Positions 1 to 8,648 of a stretch of 64,000 bases of DNA are shown piece after piece. Location: assembly GCA_032119795.1 (NCBI GenBank), contig JAUMFO010000011.1, forward strand, positions 248,001 to 312,000, written 5' to 3'. The stretch is from JAGIBJ01 sp032119795 (lineage in GTDB: Bacteria; Actinomycetota; Thermoleophilia; Solirubrobacterales; Solirubrobacteraceae). The notes beneath the pieces were generated by a model that saw only the letters and a program-made list of their open reading frames with translations, did not search any database and was not told where the DNA came from. How positions within the stretch are numbered: the stretch's first letter is position 1; each line of letters starts with the position of its first letter. Made by a program: the position numbers and the translations under genes.

Positions 1-28
1 CCCCGTCGGTCGAGGTGCTTGGAGTTGG

Positions 29-170
29 TTGCTCTATCCGCGCCGGTACGCCCCCGCGAGGCGCAAATCCAACCCCGTAGGGCGACTGTTGCTTTACCCG
101 CGGCGGTACGCCCCCGCGAGGTGCAAATCCAACCCCGTAGGGCGACTGTTGCTTTACCCGCGGCGGTACG
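29..170. repeat. 60-bp tandem repeat, about 2.4 copies
   Basis: Units begin at 29, 89 and 149 with a period of exactly 60 bp. The first two copies differ at a few positions; the third breaks off at about 170. The third, partial copy carries the stop codon and last codons (PYRRG) of the adjacent minus-strand gene, so the array looks like tandem duplication of that gene's 3' end into the downstream DNA. Confidence 0.85.
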
Positions 171-837
171 GATCGACCATCACGGAGTCGATGTTCGTCT
201 GGCCGACGTCACCGCCGGTGAACTTGCCCCAGAAGCTGATGCCGACGGCGACCTGGTTGCCGGTCGAGATGAAGTGCAGCTGCACGGAGGCCGTCGGGTT
301 GGTCGACGTCAGTGGGATCTTGGTGGCGAGCGGGCTGATCGCCGACGCGCTCCACGCGCCGTCGCCCCACTTGATGTCTGCCGAGGAGGTGAACTGCGCG
401 TTCGTGACGGCGCCGGCGGAGTTGCGGTAGATCACGACGGCCTTGTAACCGCTCATCGAGCTGTCTGGCTTGGCCATGAAGCGGAAGTACGGGTTGGTCT
501 CGTCGACGCAGAACTCGGGCGAGGTGGCCGTCGAGCCCACGGGTAGCGCCAGCGACTTGGAGCCGGGGAGAATCGAGCCCTTGAAGAAGCCGAGGGTCTC
601 GTTGCCCGAGACGACCTTCGCGCCGCCGGAGAGTGTCCAGCCTGCAGCGCCCGTCTCGAAGTCGCCCGCGGGGGCGACGGAGTAGTCGGCGGTGTCGCCG
701 ACCTTGGAGTAGGCCTTGGTCGTGGGCGCTTGCACGCAGGCGGCCGAGGCGGCGGCGGGGGCGGCAGCAACGATCGCGGATGCGGTTGCGGCGGCCACGA
801 GGCTCTTGATCAAGGTGCCTTGCTTGCGGAGTGGCAT
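154..837 (-). CDS. Secreted protein, carbohydrate-binding-module-like, function unknown
   Basis: A 227-residue protein. The first ~33 residues form a clear Sec signal peptide: basic MPLRKQ start, Ala/Val-rich core, AAASA-A cleavage site. The frame stays open upstream, but the signal peptide fixes the start at 837. The mature part begins with one Cys, has a second in 'PEFCVDE', and contains 'GDFETGAAGWTLSGGA', the opening often seen in jelly-roll carbohydrate-binding domains. I see no catalytic motif. It is probably an extracellular beta-sandwich protein; a glycan-binding role is inferred from that motif alone. The gene stands alone, with a 60-bp tandem duplication immediately after it. Confidence 0.8.
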   Translation of the reverse strand: MPLRKQGTLIKSLVAAATASAIVAAAPAAASAACVQAPTTKAYSKVGDTADYSVAPAGDFETGAAGWTLSGGAKVVSGNETLGFFKGSILPGSKSLALPVGSTATSPEFCVDETNPYFRFMAKPDSSMSGYKAVVIYRNSAGAVTNAQFTSSADIKWGDGAWSASAISPLATKIPLTSTNPTASVQLHFISTGNQVAVGISFWGKFTGGDVGQTNIDSVMVDPYRRG

Positions 838-1167
838 AGGTGGAACTCGCTTGGGACGTGGGGCGGTGGGAGGGGAGCGGTGCGTCGAAGATTGCCGACG
901 GCGAGCGCTTATGTCTGCCTCATCGGACAGATGTTCAGGAAACTGGAGTGACGAGTCGCCGGAAGGTGGTCTGAAAGGGGTTGGAACGCTCGAATGGGAT
1001 TCCTCGGCAAGCGGATACGCCCGTCGTTCTTGAGGAATCGATCGTTTCCTCGCAAACCGAGCAGTTGTTCGGTATTGTGCGCCGCGGCCGTGGCAGAGGC
1101 CATCCGGTGCACCGTGCGCTGGGTGTCGCCCGGTCGCCCCGCACGCACCCCAGGAGCCAGCGCACCG
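838..1167. other. Divergent intergenic region with an inverted repeat
   Basis: These 330 bp separate the secreted-protein gene from fadA and must hold both promoters. The clearest element is the inverted repeat GATTCCTC (998-1005) and GAGGAATC (1032-1039), with a further partial copy TTTCCTCGCAAA just downstream. It could be a fatty-acid-responsive operator for fadAB. I see no convincing -35/-10 pair and no ORF I believe. Confidence 0.4.
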
Positions 1168-2385
1168 ATGAGCCAGCCCGAGGCATTGATCTTTGAAGCC
1201 GTCCGTACCCCCAGGGGTCGTGGACGCGCCAACGGATCGCTGCACAGCGTCAAGCCGGTCGACCTTGTGGTCGGCCTGATCGACGAGACCCTTGGCCGTT
1301 ACGACGGCTTCGACCCTGCCCGCATCGACGACGTCGTGCTTGGCGTCGTCTCCCCGGTCGGTGACCAGGGAATGGACATCGCCAAGACGGCCGCCATCAA
1401 GGCCGGCCTGCCGGACACCGTCGCGGGCGTGCAGCTCAACCGCTTCTGCGCCTCAGGCCTCGAAGCCGTAAACATTGCCGCGCAGAAGGTCGCCTCCGGC
1501 TGGGAGGACCTCGTGTTCGCCGGCGGCGTGGAGTCGATGAGCCGCGTGCCGATGGGCAGCGACGGCGGCGCCTGGGCGATGGACCCGGAGACCAACTACG
1601 ACACCAACTTCGTCCCGCAGGGCATCGGCGCCGACCTGATCGCAACGATCGAGGGCTTCTCGCGCGAGGACGTCGACGCCTACGCCGCGCTCTCGCAGTC
1701 GCGCGCCGACGCCGCGCAGTCCTCCGGCAAGTTCGCACGCTCGGTCGTCCCGGTCCTCGACCACAGCGGCCTGACGGTCCTCGATCACGAGGAGCACCTG
1801 CGCCCCGGCACCACCGTCGAGACGCTCGGCAAGCTGCGCCCCGCGTTCGACGTGATCGGCGAGATGGGTGGCTTCGACGCCGTCGCGCTGCAGAAGTACC
1901 ACTGGGTCGAGAAGATCGACCACGTCCACACGGGCGGCAACTCGTCCGGCATCGTCGACGGCGCCTCGCTGCTGACGATCGGCAACGCGGCGATCGGTGA
2001 GGAGCTGGGGCTTACCCCGCGCGCGAAGATCCTCGCGACGGCCGTCTCGGGCGCTGACCCGACGATCATGCTCACCGGCCCGGCACCGGCCAGCCTCAAG
2101 GCGCTCGCCAAGGCCGGCCTGAAGCCTGAGGATCTCGACCTGATCGAGATCAACGAGGCGTTTGCGGCGGTCGTGCTGCGGTTCGTGAAGGACCTCGACC
2201 TCGACATCAACAAGGTCAACGTCAACGGCGGCGCGATCGCCATGGGGCATCCGCTCGGCGCCACCGGCGGCATGATCATGGGCACGCTGATCGACGAGCT
2301 CGAGCGCACCGGCGGCAAGTACGGCCTGGCCACCCTCTGCGTCGGTGCCGGCATGGGCATCGCGACCGTCATCGAGCGGCTCTAA
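1168..2385 (+). CDS. fadA: Acetyl-CoA C-acyltransferase (thiolase), beta-oxidation
   Basis: A 405-residue thiolase, the normal family length. It cleaves 3-ketoacyl-CoA with CoA in the last step of beta-oxidation. The three expected catalytic positions are present: nucleophile Cys94 in 'NRFCASGLEAV', His361 in 'GHPLGATGG' and Cys391 in 'LCVGAGMG'. The frame is open further upstream, but ATG 1168 follows an AGGAG ribosome-binding site and opens with the family start 'MSQPEALIFEAVRTPRG'. fadB follows after 33 bp with its own strong ribosome-binding site, giving the usual thiolase plus hydratase/dehydrogenase operon. A second, distinct thiolase lies at 45708-46889. Confidence 0.95.
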   Translation: MSQPEALIFEAVRTPRGRGRANGSLHSVKPVDLVVGLIDETLGRYDGFDPARIDDVVLGVVSPVGDQGMDIAKTAAIKAGLPDTVAGVQLNRFCASGLEAVNIAAQKVASGWEDLVFAGGVESMSRVPMGSDGGAWAMDPETNYDTNFVPQGIGADLIATIEGFSREDVDAYAALSQSRADAAQSSGKFARSVVPVLDHSGLTVLDHEEHLRPGTTVETLGKLRPAFDVIGEMGGFDAVALQKYHWVEKIDHVHTGGNSSGIVDGASLLTIGNAAIGEELGLTPRAKILATAVSGADPTIMLTGPAPASLKALAKAGLKPEDLDLIEINEAFAAVVLRFVKDLDLDINKVNVNGGAIAMGHPLGATGGMIMGTLIDELERTGGKYGLATLCVGAGMGIATVIERL

Positions 2386-2418
2386 GCCCGCCGACTTTTC
2401 AGTTTTAGGAGCAGCACG

Positions 2419-4611
2419 ATGCCCGAGAGCACCACCATCACCTGGACCACCGAGGACGACGGAATCGTCGTCCTCACCCTCGACGACCCGAGTTCGTCGG
2501 CGAACACGATGAACCAGGCGTTCACCGATTCGCTGCAGGCCACGGTCGACCGGCTGCAGGCCGAGCAGGAGTCGATCAAGGGCGTGATCATCACGTCCGC
2601 CAAGAAGACGTTCTTCGCCGGCGGCGACCTGAAGCTGTTGCGCTCGGTCCGTCCCGAGGACGCCGCCGACTTCGCCGCCGGCATGACGCACCTGAAGGGC
2701 CTGCTGCGCCGGCTGGAGACGTTCCCGCATCCGGTCGTCGCGGCGATCAACGGCGCGGCGCTGGGCGGCGGCTTGGAGCTCGCACTGTCGACGCACCACC
2801 GCATCGCCGTCGATCACCCGGCCGTGAAGCTCGGCCTCCCCGAGGTGAGCCTCGGTCTGCTGCCGGGCGCTGGCGGCGTCACCCGCACGGTCCGCATGCT
2901 CGGTATCGCCGACGCGCTGATGAAGGTGCTCATGAAGGGCGACCGAATGGTCCCCGGCAAGGCGCTGAAGGTCGGCCTCGTCGACGAGCTCGTCGGCTCG
3001 CGTGAAGAGCTCGTCCCGGCCGCCAAGGCTTGGATCGCGGCGAACCCCGAGGCCAAGCAGCCGTGGGACCAGCCGGGCTACCGGATCCCGGGCGGCACCC
3101 CGAGTTCCAAGGGCATGGACCAGCTGCTGCCGGCGATCCCGGCCAACGTGCGCAAGCAGACCAAGGGCGCGAACTACCCGGCGCCCAAGGCGATCATCTC
3201 GGCTGCGGTCGAGGGCGCGCAGGTCGACTTCGACAACGCGATGCTCATCGAGGGGCGCTACCTCACTGAGCTGGCGACCGGCCAGGTCGCCAAGAACATG
3301 ATCCAGGCGTTCTTCTTCGACCTCCAAGAGGTCAACGGCTCGCGTGGTCGTGATCCGGAGGCCGAGAAGGCGAAGGTCAAGAAGGTCGTTGTGCTCGGCG
3401 CGGGCATGATGGGCGCGGGCATCGCGTACTCGTGCGCGAAGGTCGGCATCGAGGTCGTCCTCAAGGATGTGGCCCTGGAGAGCGCGGAGAAGGGCAAGGC
3501 CTACTCCGAGAACCTCGTGACCAAGGCCGTCGCCAAGAAGCGGATGTCTGAGGAGGACGCCGCGGCGCTCCTGGCTCGCATCACGCCGAGCGACGACCCG
3601 GCCGCCGCCGATGGCGCCGATCTGGTGATCGAGGCGGTCTTCGAGGACCCGTCGCTGAAGGCCAAGGTGTTCGGCGAGATCGAGCCGCATCTGCTGCCCG
3701 ACGCGCTCCTGGGCTCCAACACGTCGACGCTGCCGATCACGCAGCTCGCCGAGGGCGTCACGCGGCCGGAGGACTTCATCGGCCTGCACTTCTTCAGCCC
3801 GGTAGACAAGATGCCGCTGCTGGAGATCATCAAGGGCGAGAAGACGAGCGCCGAGGCGCTCTCGCGTGCGCTGGATCTCGCGCAGCAGATCAAGAAGACG
3901 CCGATCGTCGTCAACGACTCGCGCGGGTTCTTCACCAGCCGCGTGTTCGGCACGTTCATCAACGAGGGTCTCGCGATGCTCGTGGAGGGTGTCCCGCCGA
4001 CGTCGATCGAGCAGGCCTCCTCGCAGGCCGGCTACCCGGCGCCCGTGCTCCAGTTGACGGACGAGCTGAACATGGAGCTGATCCGCAAGATCAGCATCGC
4101 CAGCCGCGCGGCCATCGAGGCCGAGGGTGGCACCTGGGAGGAGCACCCGGCCGAGCAGGTGATCGACCAGATGCTCGACACCCACGAGCGCCCCGGCAAG
4201 CTGCGCGGGGCCGGCTTCTACGACTACGAAGATGGCAAGCGCGGCCTGCTCTGGAAGGGCCTGGCTGACGCCTTCGGCGTCCGCGCCGACCATGGGATTC
4301 CGTTCGAGGATCTCAAGGAGCGCCTGATGTTCATCGAGACCATCGAGACGGTCAAGTGCCTGGACGAGGGCGTGCTGGAGTCGGTCGCCGACGCCAACAT
4401 CGGCTCGATCTTCGGCATCGGATTCCCGGCCTGGACGGGCGGTGTGCTGCAGTTCGCCAACGGCTACGAGGGCGGTCTCGCCGGGTTCGTTACTCGCGCG
4501 AAGGAGCTGGAGGCCAAGTACGGCGCCCGCTTCGCGCCGCCCGCCTCGCTGGTCGAGAAGGCTGAGCGCGGCGAGCTCTACGGCGACGTGCCGGTGCTCG
4601 CGACGGCGTAG
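2419..4611 (+). CDS. fadB: Bifunctional enoyl-CoA hydratase / 3-hydroxyacyl-CoA dehydrogenase
   Basis: A 730-residue fusion enzyme for the two middle steps of beta-oxidation. Residues ~1-300 are a crotonase domain with the oxyanion-hole glycines ('FFAGGDLK', 'INGAALGGGLELAL') and the catalytic acid region 'LGLPEVSLGLLPGAGG'. Residues ~320-500 are the NAD-binding domain ('VVLGAGMMGAGIAY'), and the 3HCDH signature 'GLHFFSPVDKMPLLEII' follows. The last ~200 residues are the C-terminal dehydrogenase domains. The start has a good AGGAG site, 'TTTTAGGAGCAGCACGATG'. It forms an operon with fadA. FadB and FadJ types cannot be separated by eye. Confidence 0.95.
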   Translation: MPESTTITWTTEDDGIVVLTLDDPSSSANTMNQAFTDSLQATVDRLQAEQESIKGVIITSAKKTFFAGGDLKLLRSVRPEDAADFAAGMTHLKGLLRRLETFPHPVVAAINGAALGGGLELALSTHHRIAVDHPAVKLGLPEVSLGLLPGAGGVTRTVRMLGIADALMKVLMKGDRMVPGKALKVGLVDELVGSREELVPAAKAWIAANPEAKQPWDQPGYRIPGGTPSSKGMDQLLPAIPANVRKQTKGANYPAPKAIISAAVEGAQVDFDNAMLIEGRYLTELATGQVAKNMIQAFFFDLQEVNGSRGRDPEAEKAKVKKVVVLGAGMMGAGIAYSCAKVGIEVVLKDVALESAEKGKAYSENLVTKAVAKKRMSEEDAAALLARITPSDDPAAADGADLVIEAVFEDPSLKAKVFGEIEPHLLPDALLGSNTSTLPITQLAEGVTRPEDFIGLHFFSPVDKMPLLEIIKGEKTSAEALSRALDLAQQIKKTPIVVNDSRGFFTSRVFGTFINEGLAMLVEGVPPTSIEQASSQAGYPAPVLQLTDELNMELIRKISIASRAAIEAEGGTWEEHPAEQVIDQMLDTHERPGKLRGAGFYDYEDGKRGLLWKGLADAFGVRADHGIPFEDLKERLMFIETIETVKCLDEGVLESVADANIGSIFGIGFPAWTGGVLQFANGYEGGLAGFVTRAKELEAKYGARFAPPASLVEKAERGELYGDVPVLATA

Positions 4612-4621
4612 GCGGCCGGGG

Positions 4622-4995
4622 TCCCCGGCGGCGGATTGACGATCGCTGCGCGGTTTCAGGGCGCCTTCTCGGCGAGGGCGGAGCGGGTTTCTTCGCGGCG
4701 GGCCTGCCGGTGCTTGAGCGGGCTGGCTGCAACCGCTCCGGGTTGCACCGAGCGGGGCTCGCGCGCCGAACGCCCAAAAAGGGCGTTCCAGGCGCGAGCC
4801 CCGCGACACCGCAACCGCTAGGGGTTGCACTTCGCACGAGCGAGGCGAACTCCGGTCACTTGAGGGTGTCCAGCACCCGCAAGTGACGGAAGTTCGCGGC
4901 CGCAACCCCAAGAGGTTGCGGCCCGCCCGGCCCCCCCCGGCCGCCCGCAGGCCGCGAAGCGATCCCCCTTCCGCCGCCGCCAACCAGCGCAGATG
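4622..4995 (-). repeat. Mosaic hairpin element, copy A (inverted)
   Basis: Non-coding, between fadB and furA. Three 18-bp dyads of the form GCAACC-N6-GGTTGC lie at 4729-4746, 4811-4828 and 4902-4919, spaced 82 and 91 bp. Between the first two is a long hairpin around GAACGCCCAAAAAGGGCGTTC; between the last two is a hairpin with outer stem GCGAACT/AGTTCGC. The right end (~4940-4990) reads, in reverse complement, as a 'TTGGCGGCGGCGG...GATCGCTTCG' arm; the left end (4630-4720) carries the other arm. Read on the minus strand, the whole matches copies at 8.6 and 62.0 kb. Confidence 0.85.
4729..4919 (-). repeat. Alpha-beta double module of mosaic element, copy A
   Basis: Three dyads and the two hairpins between them. 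The reverse complement aligns end to end with 8649-8838: dyad spacing is 91 then 82 bp here and 91 then 81 bp there. About three quarters of positions agree by eye, and several differences are paired changes within stems. Confidence 0.8.
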
Positions 4996-5029
4996 CCGTC
5001 CCGACCCCACTTGTGCCCGACCGGGGAAT

Positions 5030-5050
5030 AATCTGGAATGGATCCAGATT
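5030..5050 (+). promoter_or_regulatory. Putative Fur/PerR-type operator
   Basis: A perfect 8-bp inverted repeat, AATCTGGA-ATGGA-TCCAGATT, sits in a locally AT-rich stretch 20 bp before the furA start. Autoregulatory boxes of FurA-type peroxide sensors are found at this position in mycobacterial furA-katG. Peroxide-dependent control of both genes is inferred. Confidence 0.7.
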
Positions 5051-5069
5051 GTGCGCTACGCTGGCGGCG

Positions 5070-5549
5070 GTGTTGGCTGACGACGAACTGGAGGGCATGC
5101 TGCGCGGGGCTTCCCTGCGCGTGACGCGCCCCCGAGTCGCCGTCCTTGCCGCGGCGCATGCGCATCCGCACTCCGACACGGCCTCGTTGATCGGGCACGT
5201 GCGGACGGAACTCGGCGACGTGTCGAGCCAAGCCGTCTACGACGTGCTGCACGCGCTGACGACCGCCGGATTGCTGCGGCGGATCCAGCCAGACGGCTCC
5301 GTGGCGCGCTACGAGGCGCGCGTGGGAGACAACCACCACCACGTCATCTGCCGCAGCTGCGGCGCGATCGCCGACGTCGACTGCGCCGCCGGCGAGGCAC
5401 CGTGCCTCGCTCCTCACGACGACCACGGTTTCGTGATCGACGAGGCGCAGGTCGTCTACTGGGGCCTCTGCCCCTCGTGCCAGTCGGCACACCACCACCA
5501 ATCAACCTCCGAGCCAACAAGGGATCCCCATGTCCTCAAGCACGCCTGA
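5070..5549 (+). CDS. furA: Fur-family peroxide-responsive repressor
   Basis: A 159-residue Fur-family repressor. It has an N-terminal winged helix ('LRVTRPRVAVLAAAHAHPHS', 'SSQAVYDVLHALTTAGLLRRI') and a C-terminal dimer domain with the metal-site signature 'DNHHHVICRSCGAIADVDC' and a second CPSC pair in 'GLCPSCQSAHHHH'. The start is a GTG at 5070 (a TTG follows at once), because the ORF upstream of it runs through the operator. The last 20 bases overlap the start of katG, so translation is probably coupled. Its place before katG and next to a palindromic operator suggests a FurA/PerR-type sensor of peroxide rather than an iron regulator. Confidence 0.9.
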   Translation: MLADDELEGMLRGASLRVTRPRVAVLAAAHAHPHSDTASLIGHVRTELGDVSSQAVYDVLHALTTAGLLRRIQPDGSVARYEARVGDNHHHVICRSCGAIADVDCAAGEAPCLAPHDDHGFVIDEAQVVYWGLCPSCQSAHHHQSTSEPTRDPHVLKHA

Positions 5550-7797
5550 CGCCCAAGTCGGCGAGATGAACGACGAGAGCGCGGGCGGCTGCCCGGTCGC
5601 TCACGGCAACCAGATCCCCGTCCCCACCAAGGGCGGCGGCAACCGCGCCTGGTGGCCGGAGCGTCTGAACCTCAAGATCCTCGCCAAGAACCCCGCGGTC
5701 GCCAACCCGCTCGGTGAGGACTTCGACTACGCCGCCGCGTTCAACGCGCTCGATCTCGCCGCCGTCAAGGCCGACATCGCCGAGGTCCTCACGGACTCCA
5801 AGGACTGGTGGCCCGCGGACTTCGGCAACTACGGCCCGTTCATGATCCGCCTCGCCTGGCACGCTGCCGGCACGTACCGGATCAGCGACGGCCGTGGCGG
5901 CGCCGGCTCCGGCCAGCAGCGTTTTGCGCCGCTCAACTCCTGGCCCGACAACGGCAACCTCGACAAGGGCCGCCGCCTGCTGTGGCCCGTCAAGCAGAAG
6001 TACGGCCAGTCGATCTCCTGGGCCGACCTCTTCATCCTCGCGGGCAACGTCTCGCTGGAGACGATGGGCCTGGAGACCTTCGGCTTCGCCGGCGGCCGCG
6101 CCGACGTGTGGGAGCCCGACGAGGACGTCTACTGGGGTGCCGAGACGACATGGCTCGGCGACGAGTACCGCTACGGCGGCAGTGAGGCCGTCCGCCAGGC
6201 AGCGACGAACGCCGCCGGCCTCGACAACACGCTCGGCGCCGTGCAGATGGGCCTGATCTACGTCAACCCCGAGGGCCCGGGCGCCAACCCGGACCCGCTC
6301 GCGGCCGCACACGACATCCGCGAGACGTTCGCCCGCATGGCGATGAACGACGAGGAGACCGTCGCCCTGATCGCCGGCGGCCACACGTTCGGCAAGACGC
6401 ACGGCGCCGCCGACCCAGACGCGCACGTCGGCCCCGAGCCTGAGGCTGCCCCGCTGGAGGCGCAGGGTCTCGGCTGGCTCAGCGACTACAAGAGCGGCGT
6501 CGGCGAGGACGCGATCACCTCTGGCTTGGAGGTCACCTGGACCGCCACTCCGACCCAGTGGGGCAACGGCTTCTTCGACAACCTCTTCGGCTTTGAGTGG
6601 GAGCTCGACAAGAGCCCGGCCGGCGCCAACCAGTGGGTTGCCAAGGACGCGCCGGCGATCATCCCCGGCCCCGCGGCCGACTCTGCCAAGCGCCTACCGA
6701 CGATGCTCACGACCGACCTGTCGTTGCGTTTCGACCCCATCTACGAGCCGATCTCGCGTCGCTTCCACGAGAACCCCGCCGAGTTCGCCGAGGCGTTCTC
6801 GCGCGCATGGTTCAAGTTGACGCACCGCGACCTCGGCCCGAAGGACCGCTACCTCGGTCCTGAGGTCCCGTCCGAGGACCTGATCTGGCAGGACCCGCTG
6901 CCCTCCGTCGACTACGCCATCGTGGGTGACGCCCAGATCGCGGTCCTCAAGGAGCAGATCCTCGCGTCCGGCCTCACGGTGTCGCAGCTCGTGTCGGCGG
7001 CGTGGGCGTCGGCCGCCTCGTTCCGCGGCAGCGACAAGCGCGGCGGTGCGAACGGCGCCCGCGTGCGCCTGGCGCCGCAGAAGGACTGGGAGGTCAACGA
7101 CCCGGCCGAGCTCGCGACCGTCCTGTCGACGCTCGAGGGCATCCAGTCCTCGTTCAACGCCGGCCAGAACGGCAGCAACATCCGCGTGTCGCTCGCCGAC
7201 CTGATCGTCCTCGGCGGTGTCGCTGCGGTGGAGAAGGCTGCGGCCGACGGCGGCGTCCCCGTGACCGTGCCGTTCACTCCCGGCCGCGTCGACGCGACCG
7301 ACGAGCAGACCGACGCCGACTCGTTCGCGCCGCTCGAGCCGCTTGCCGACGGCTTCCGCAACTACCTCAGTGGCAGCGAAGGCCTCACGGCCGAGCACCT
7401 GCTGATCGACAAGGCGAACCTGCTGACGCTGAGCGCGCCGGAGGCCACCGTCCTCGTCGGCGGCCTGCGCGTGCTGGGCGCGAACTCGGGCGGCAACCAG
7501 CAGGGCGTGCTCACCGACCGCGTCGGCACGTTGACGAACGACTTCTTCGTCAACCTGCTCGACAACGACGTCCACTGGAGCGCCGATGCGGGCGTCTCCG
7601 GCTCCTACATCGCGACCGACGCGTCGGGCCAGCCGAAGTGGACGGGCTCACGTGCCGACCTCGTGTTTGGCTCCAACTCGGAGCTGCGCGCCATCGCCGA
7701 GGTCTACGCCAGCGCTGACGCCAAGGAGAAGTTCGCGCGCGACTTCGCCGCCGCGTTCGCCAAGGTCACGAACCTGGACCGGTTCGACGTGGCGTAA
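5530..7797 (+). CDS. katG: Catalase-peroxidase
   Basis: A 755-residue heme enzyme removing hydrogen peroxide by catalase and peroxidase activities. The N-terminal active half has Arg107, Trp110 and His111 in 'RLAWHAAGTYR' and the proximal heme ligand His285 in 'GGHTFGKTHG'. The residues of the Met-Tyr-Trp adduct needed for catalase activity are all present (Trp110, Tyr244 in 'GLIYVNPEGP', Met270), at the same mutual spacings as in the Mycobacterium tuberculosis enzyme. The second half is the usual degenerate duplicate without heme ligands. The start lies inside the 3' end of furA. A strong hairpin follows the stop. Confidence 0.97.
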   Translation: MSSSTPDAQVGEMNDESAGGCPVAHGNQIPVPTKGGGNRAWWPERLNLKILAKNPAVANPLGEDFDYAAAFNALDLAAVKADIAEVLTDSKDWWPADFGNYGPFMIRLAWHAAGTYRISDGRGGAGSGQQRFAPLNSWPDNGNLDKGRRLLWPVKQKYGQSISWADLFILAGNVSLETMGLETFGFAGGRADVWEPDEDVYWGAETTWLGDEYRYGGSEAVRQAATNAAGLDNTLGAVQMGLIYVNPEGPGANPDPLAAAHDIRETFARMAMNDEETVALIAGGHTFGKTHGAADPDAHVGPEPEAAPLEAQGLGWLSDYKSGVGEDAITSGLEVTWTATPTQWGNGFFDNLFGFEWELDKSPAGANQWVAKDAPAIIPGPAADSAKRLPTMLTTDLSLRFDPIYEPISRRFHENPAEFAEAFSRAWFKLTHRDLGPKDRYLGPEVPSEDLIWQDPLPSVDYAIVGDAQIAVLKEQILASGLTVSQLVSAAWASAASFRGSDKRGGANGARVRLAPQKDWEVNDPAELATVLSTLEGIQSSFNAGQNGSNIRVSLADLIVLGGVAAVEKAAADGGVPVTVPFTPGRVDATDEQTDADSFAPLEPLADGFRNYLSGSEGLTAEHLLIDKANLLTLSAPEATVLVGGLRVLGANSGGNQQGVLTDRVGTLTNDFFVNLLDNDVHWSADAGVSGSYIATDASGQPKWTGSRADLVFGSNSELRAIAEVYASADAKEKFARDFAAAFAKVTNLDRFDVA

Positions 7798-7810
7798 GCC
7801 ACCTGGGAGA

Positions 7811-7856
7811 CGAACGCGGAGATCACGTCGCTCTGACGGCGCGATCTCCGCGTTCG
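7811..7856 (+). terminator. Hairpin terminator after katG
   Basis: Perfect 14-bp stem, CGAACGCGGAGATC (7811-7824) with GATCTCCGCGTTCG (7843-7856), 18-nt loop, 13 bp after the katG stop. No T-run follows, which is common at this GC content. Confidence 0.75.
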
Positions 7857-7920
7857 ACCCCACGAGCGTCGGCCTCTCGGTCGTCGCTATGATGCTCGTC
7901 ATATTCGACGCGAGGATCGC

Positions 7921-8466
7921 ATGAGCACCGACGACACCGCCCCGGCCGCCCTCCAGGTCGGACACCCCGAGACGTGGGGCGCGGAGCAAACCAAGACGGT
8001 CACCTGGCATGACCCGAAGGCGACCGCGATGGTCGGACTGCAGCTCTCGGGCCTGGAGTACCTGACGGCCATCGGCGAGGGCAAGCTCCCGACGGCGCCG
8101 ATCGCCAACCTGTTCGGCATCCAGGGGATGGGCGTCAGCGACGGCGAGATCTTCTTCGAGATGACGCCCGACGAGTCGGCCTACAACCCGCTCGGGTTCG
8201 TCCACGGCGGTGCCATGTGCACGCTGCTCGACACGGCCGCCGGCTGCGCCGTGCATTCGACGCTCCCGGCGGGCGTCGGCTACACGTCGATCGAGATCAA
8301 GGTGAACTACATGCGCGGCGTCCACGCCGGCGTGCCGCTCACCGCGCGCGGCTGGGTCACCAAACGCGGCCGGAGGATCTCCTTCGCCGAGGCCGAGATC
8401 AAAGATCCCGACGGCAAGATCGTCGCGACGGCCAGCAGCTCGCTGCTGATCATCGGCGGCGCATAA
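7921..8466 (+). CDS. PaaI-type hotdog thioesterase
   Basis: 181 residues. The C-terminal ~120 are a hotdog domain of the PaaI/YbgC thioesterase group: 'GFVHGGAMCTLLDTAAGCAV' is the central helix signature, followed by 'SIEIKVNYMRGVHAG' and 'AEAEIKDPDGKIVATASSS'. Such enzymes hydrolyse acyl- or aroyl-CoA thioesters; the substrate cannot be told here. The N-terminal ~60 residues extend beyond the compact family core. The ATG has a GAGGA site 7 bp upstream. It lies alone between the katG terminator and mosaic element B. Confidence 0.85.
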   Translation: MSTDDTAPAALQVGHPETWGAEQTKTVTWHDPKATAMVGLQLSGLEYLTAIGEGKLPTAPIANLFGIQGMGVSDGEIFFEMTPDESAYNPLGFVHGGAMCTLLDTAAGCAVHSTLPAGVGYTSIEIKVNYMRGVHAGVPLTARGWVTKRGRRISFAEAEIKDPDGKIVATASSSLLIIGGA

Positions 8467-8648
8467 GCGCGGGCGCCTGCGGCTGCTGTTCGAACGAACG
8501 CGCGTCGCGTTCGGGCTGGTCTGGCATAGCCGGGTACTGCGGCGATTTGGGTCGTTGGCGGCGGTGGGGCTGGCGCGGCGGCGGCAATCTGGTCCTTGGC
8601 GGCGGTGGATCTGAGATCGCTTCGGGGTCGGCGGGCGTCGGGCGGGCC

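Noticed and set aside
4729..4919. Integron attC cassette array
   Set aside because: Spacing and hairpins are reminiscent, but the dyads do not fit the core-site consensus (GTTRRRY), there are no cassette genes and no integrase in the window.
1453..5010. 1185-codon open frame on the minus strand
   Set aside because: It lies across fadA-fadB, whose protein products are clear. The frame is open only because GC-rich codon bias removes stops from the complementary strand; the translation is low-complexity and matches no family.
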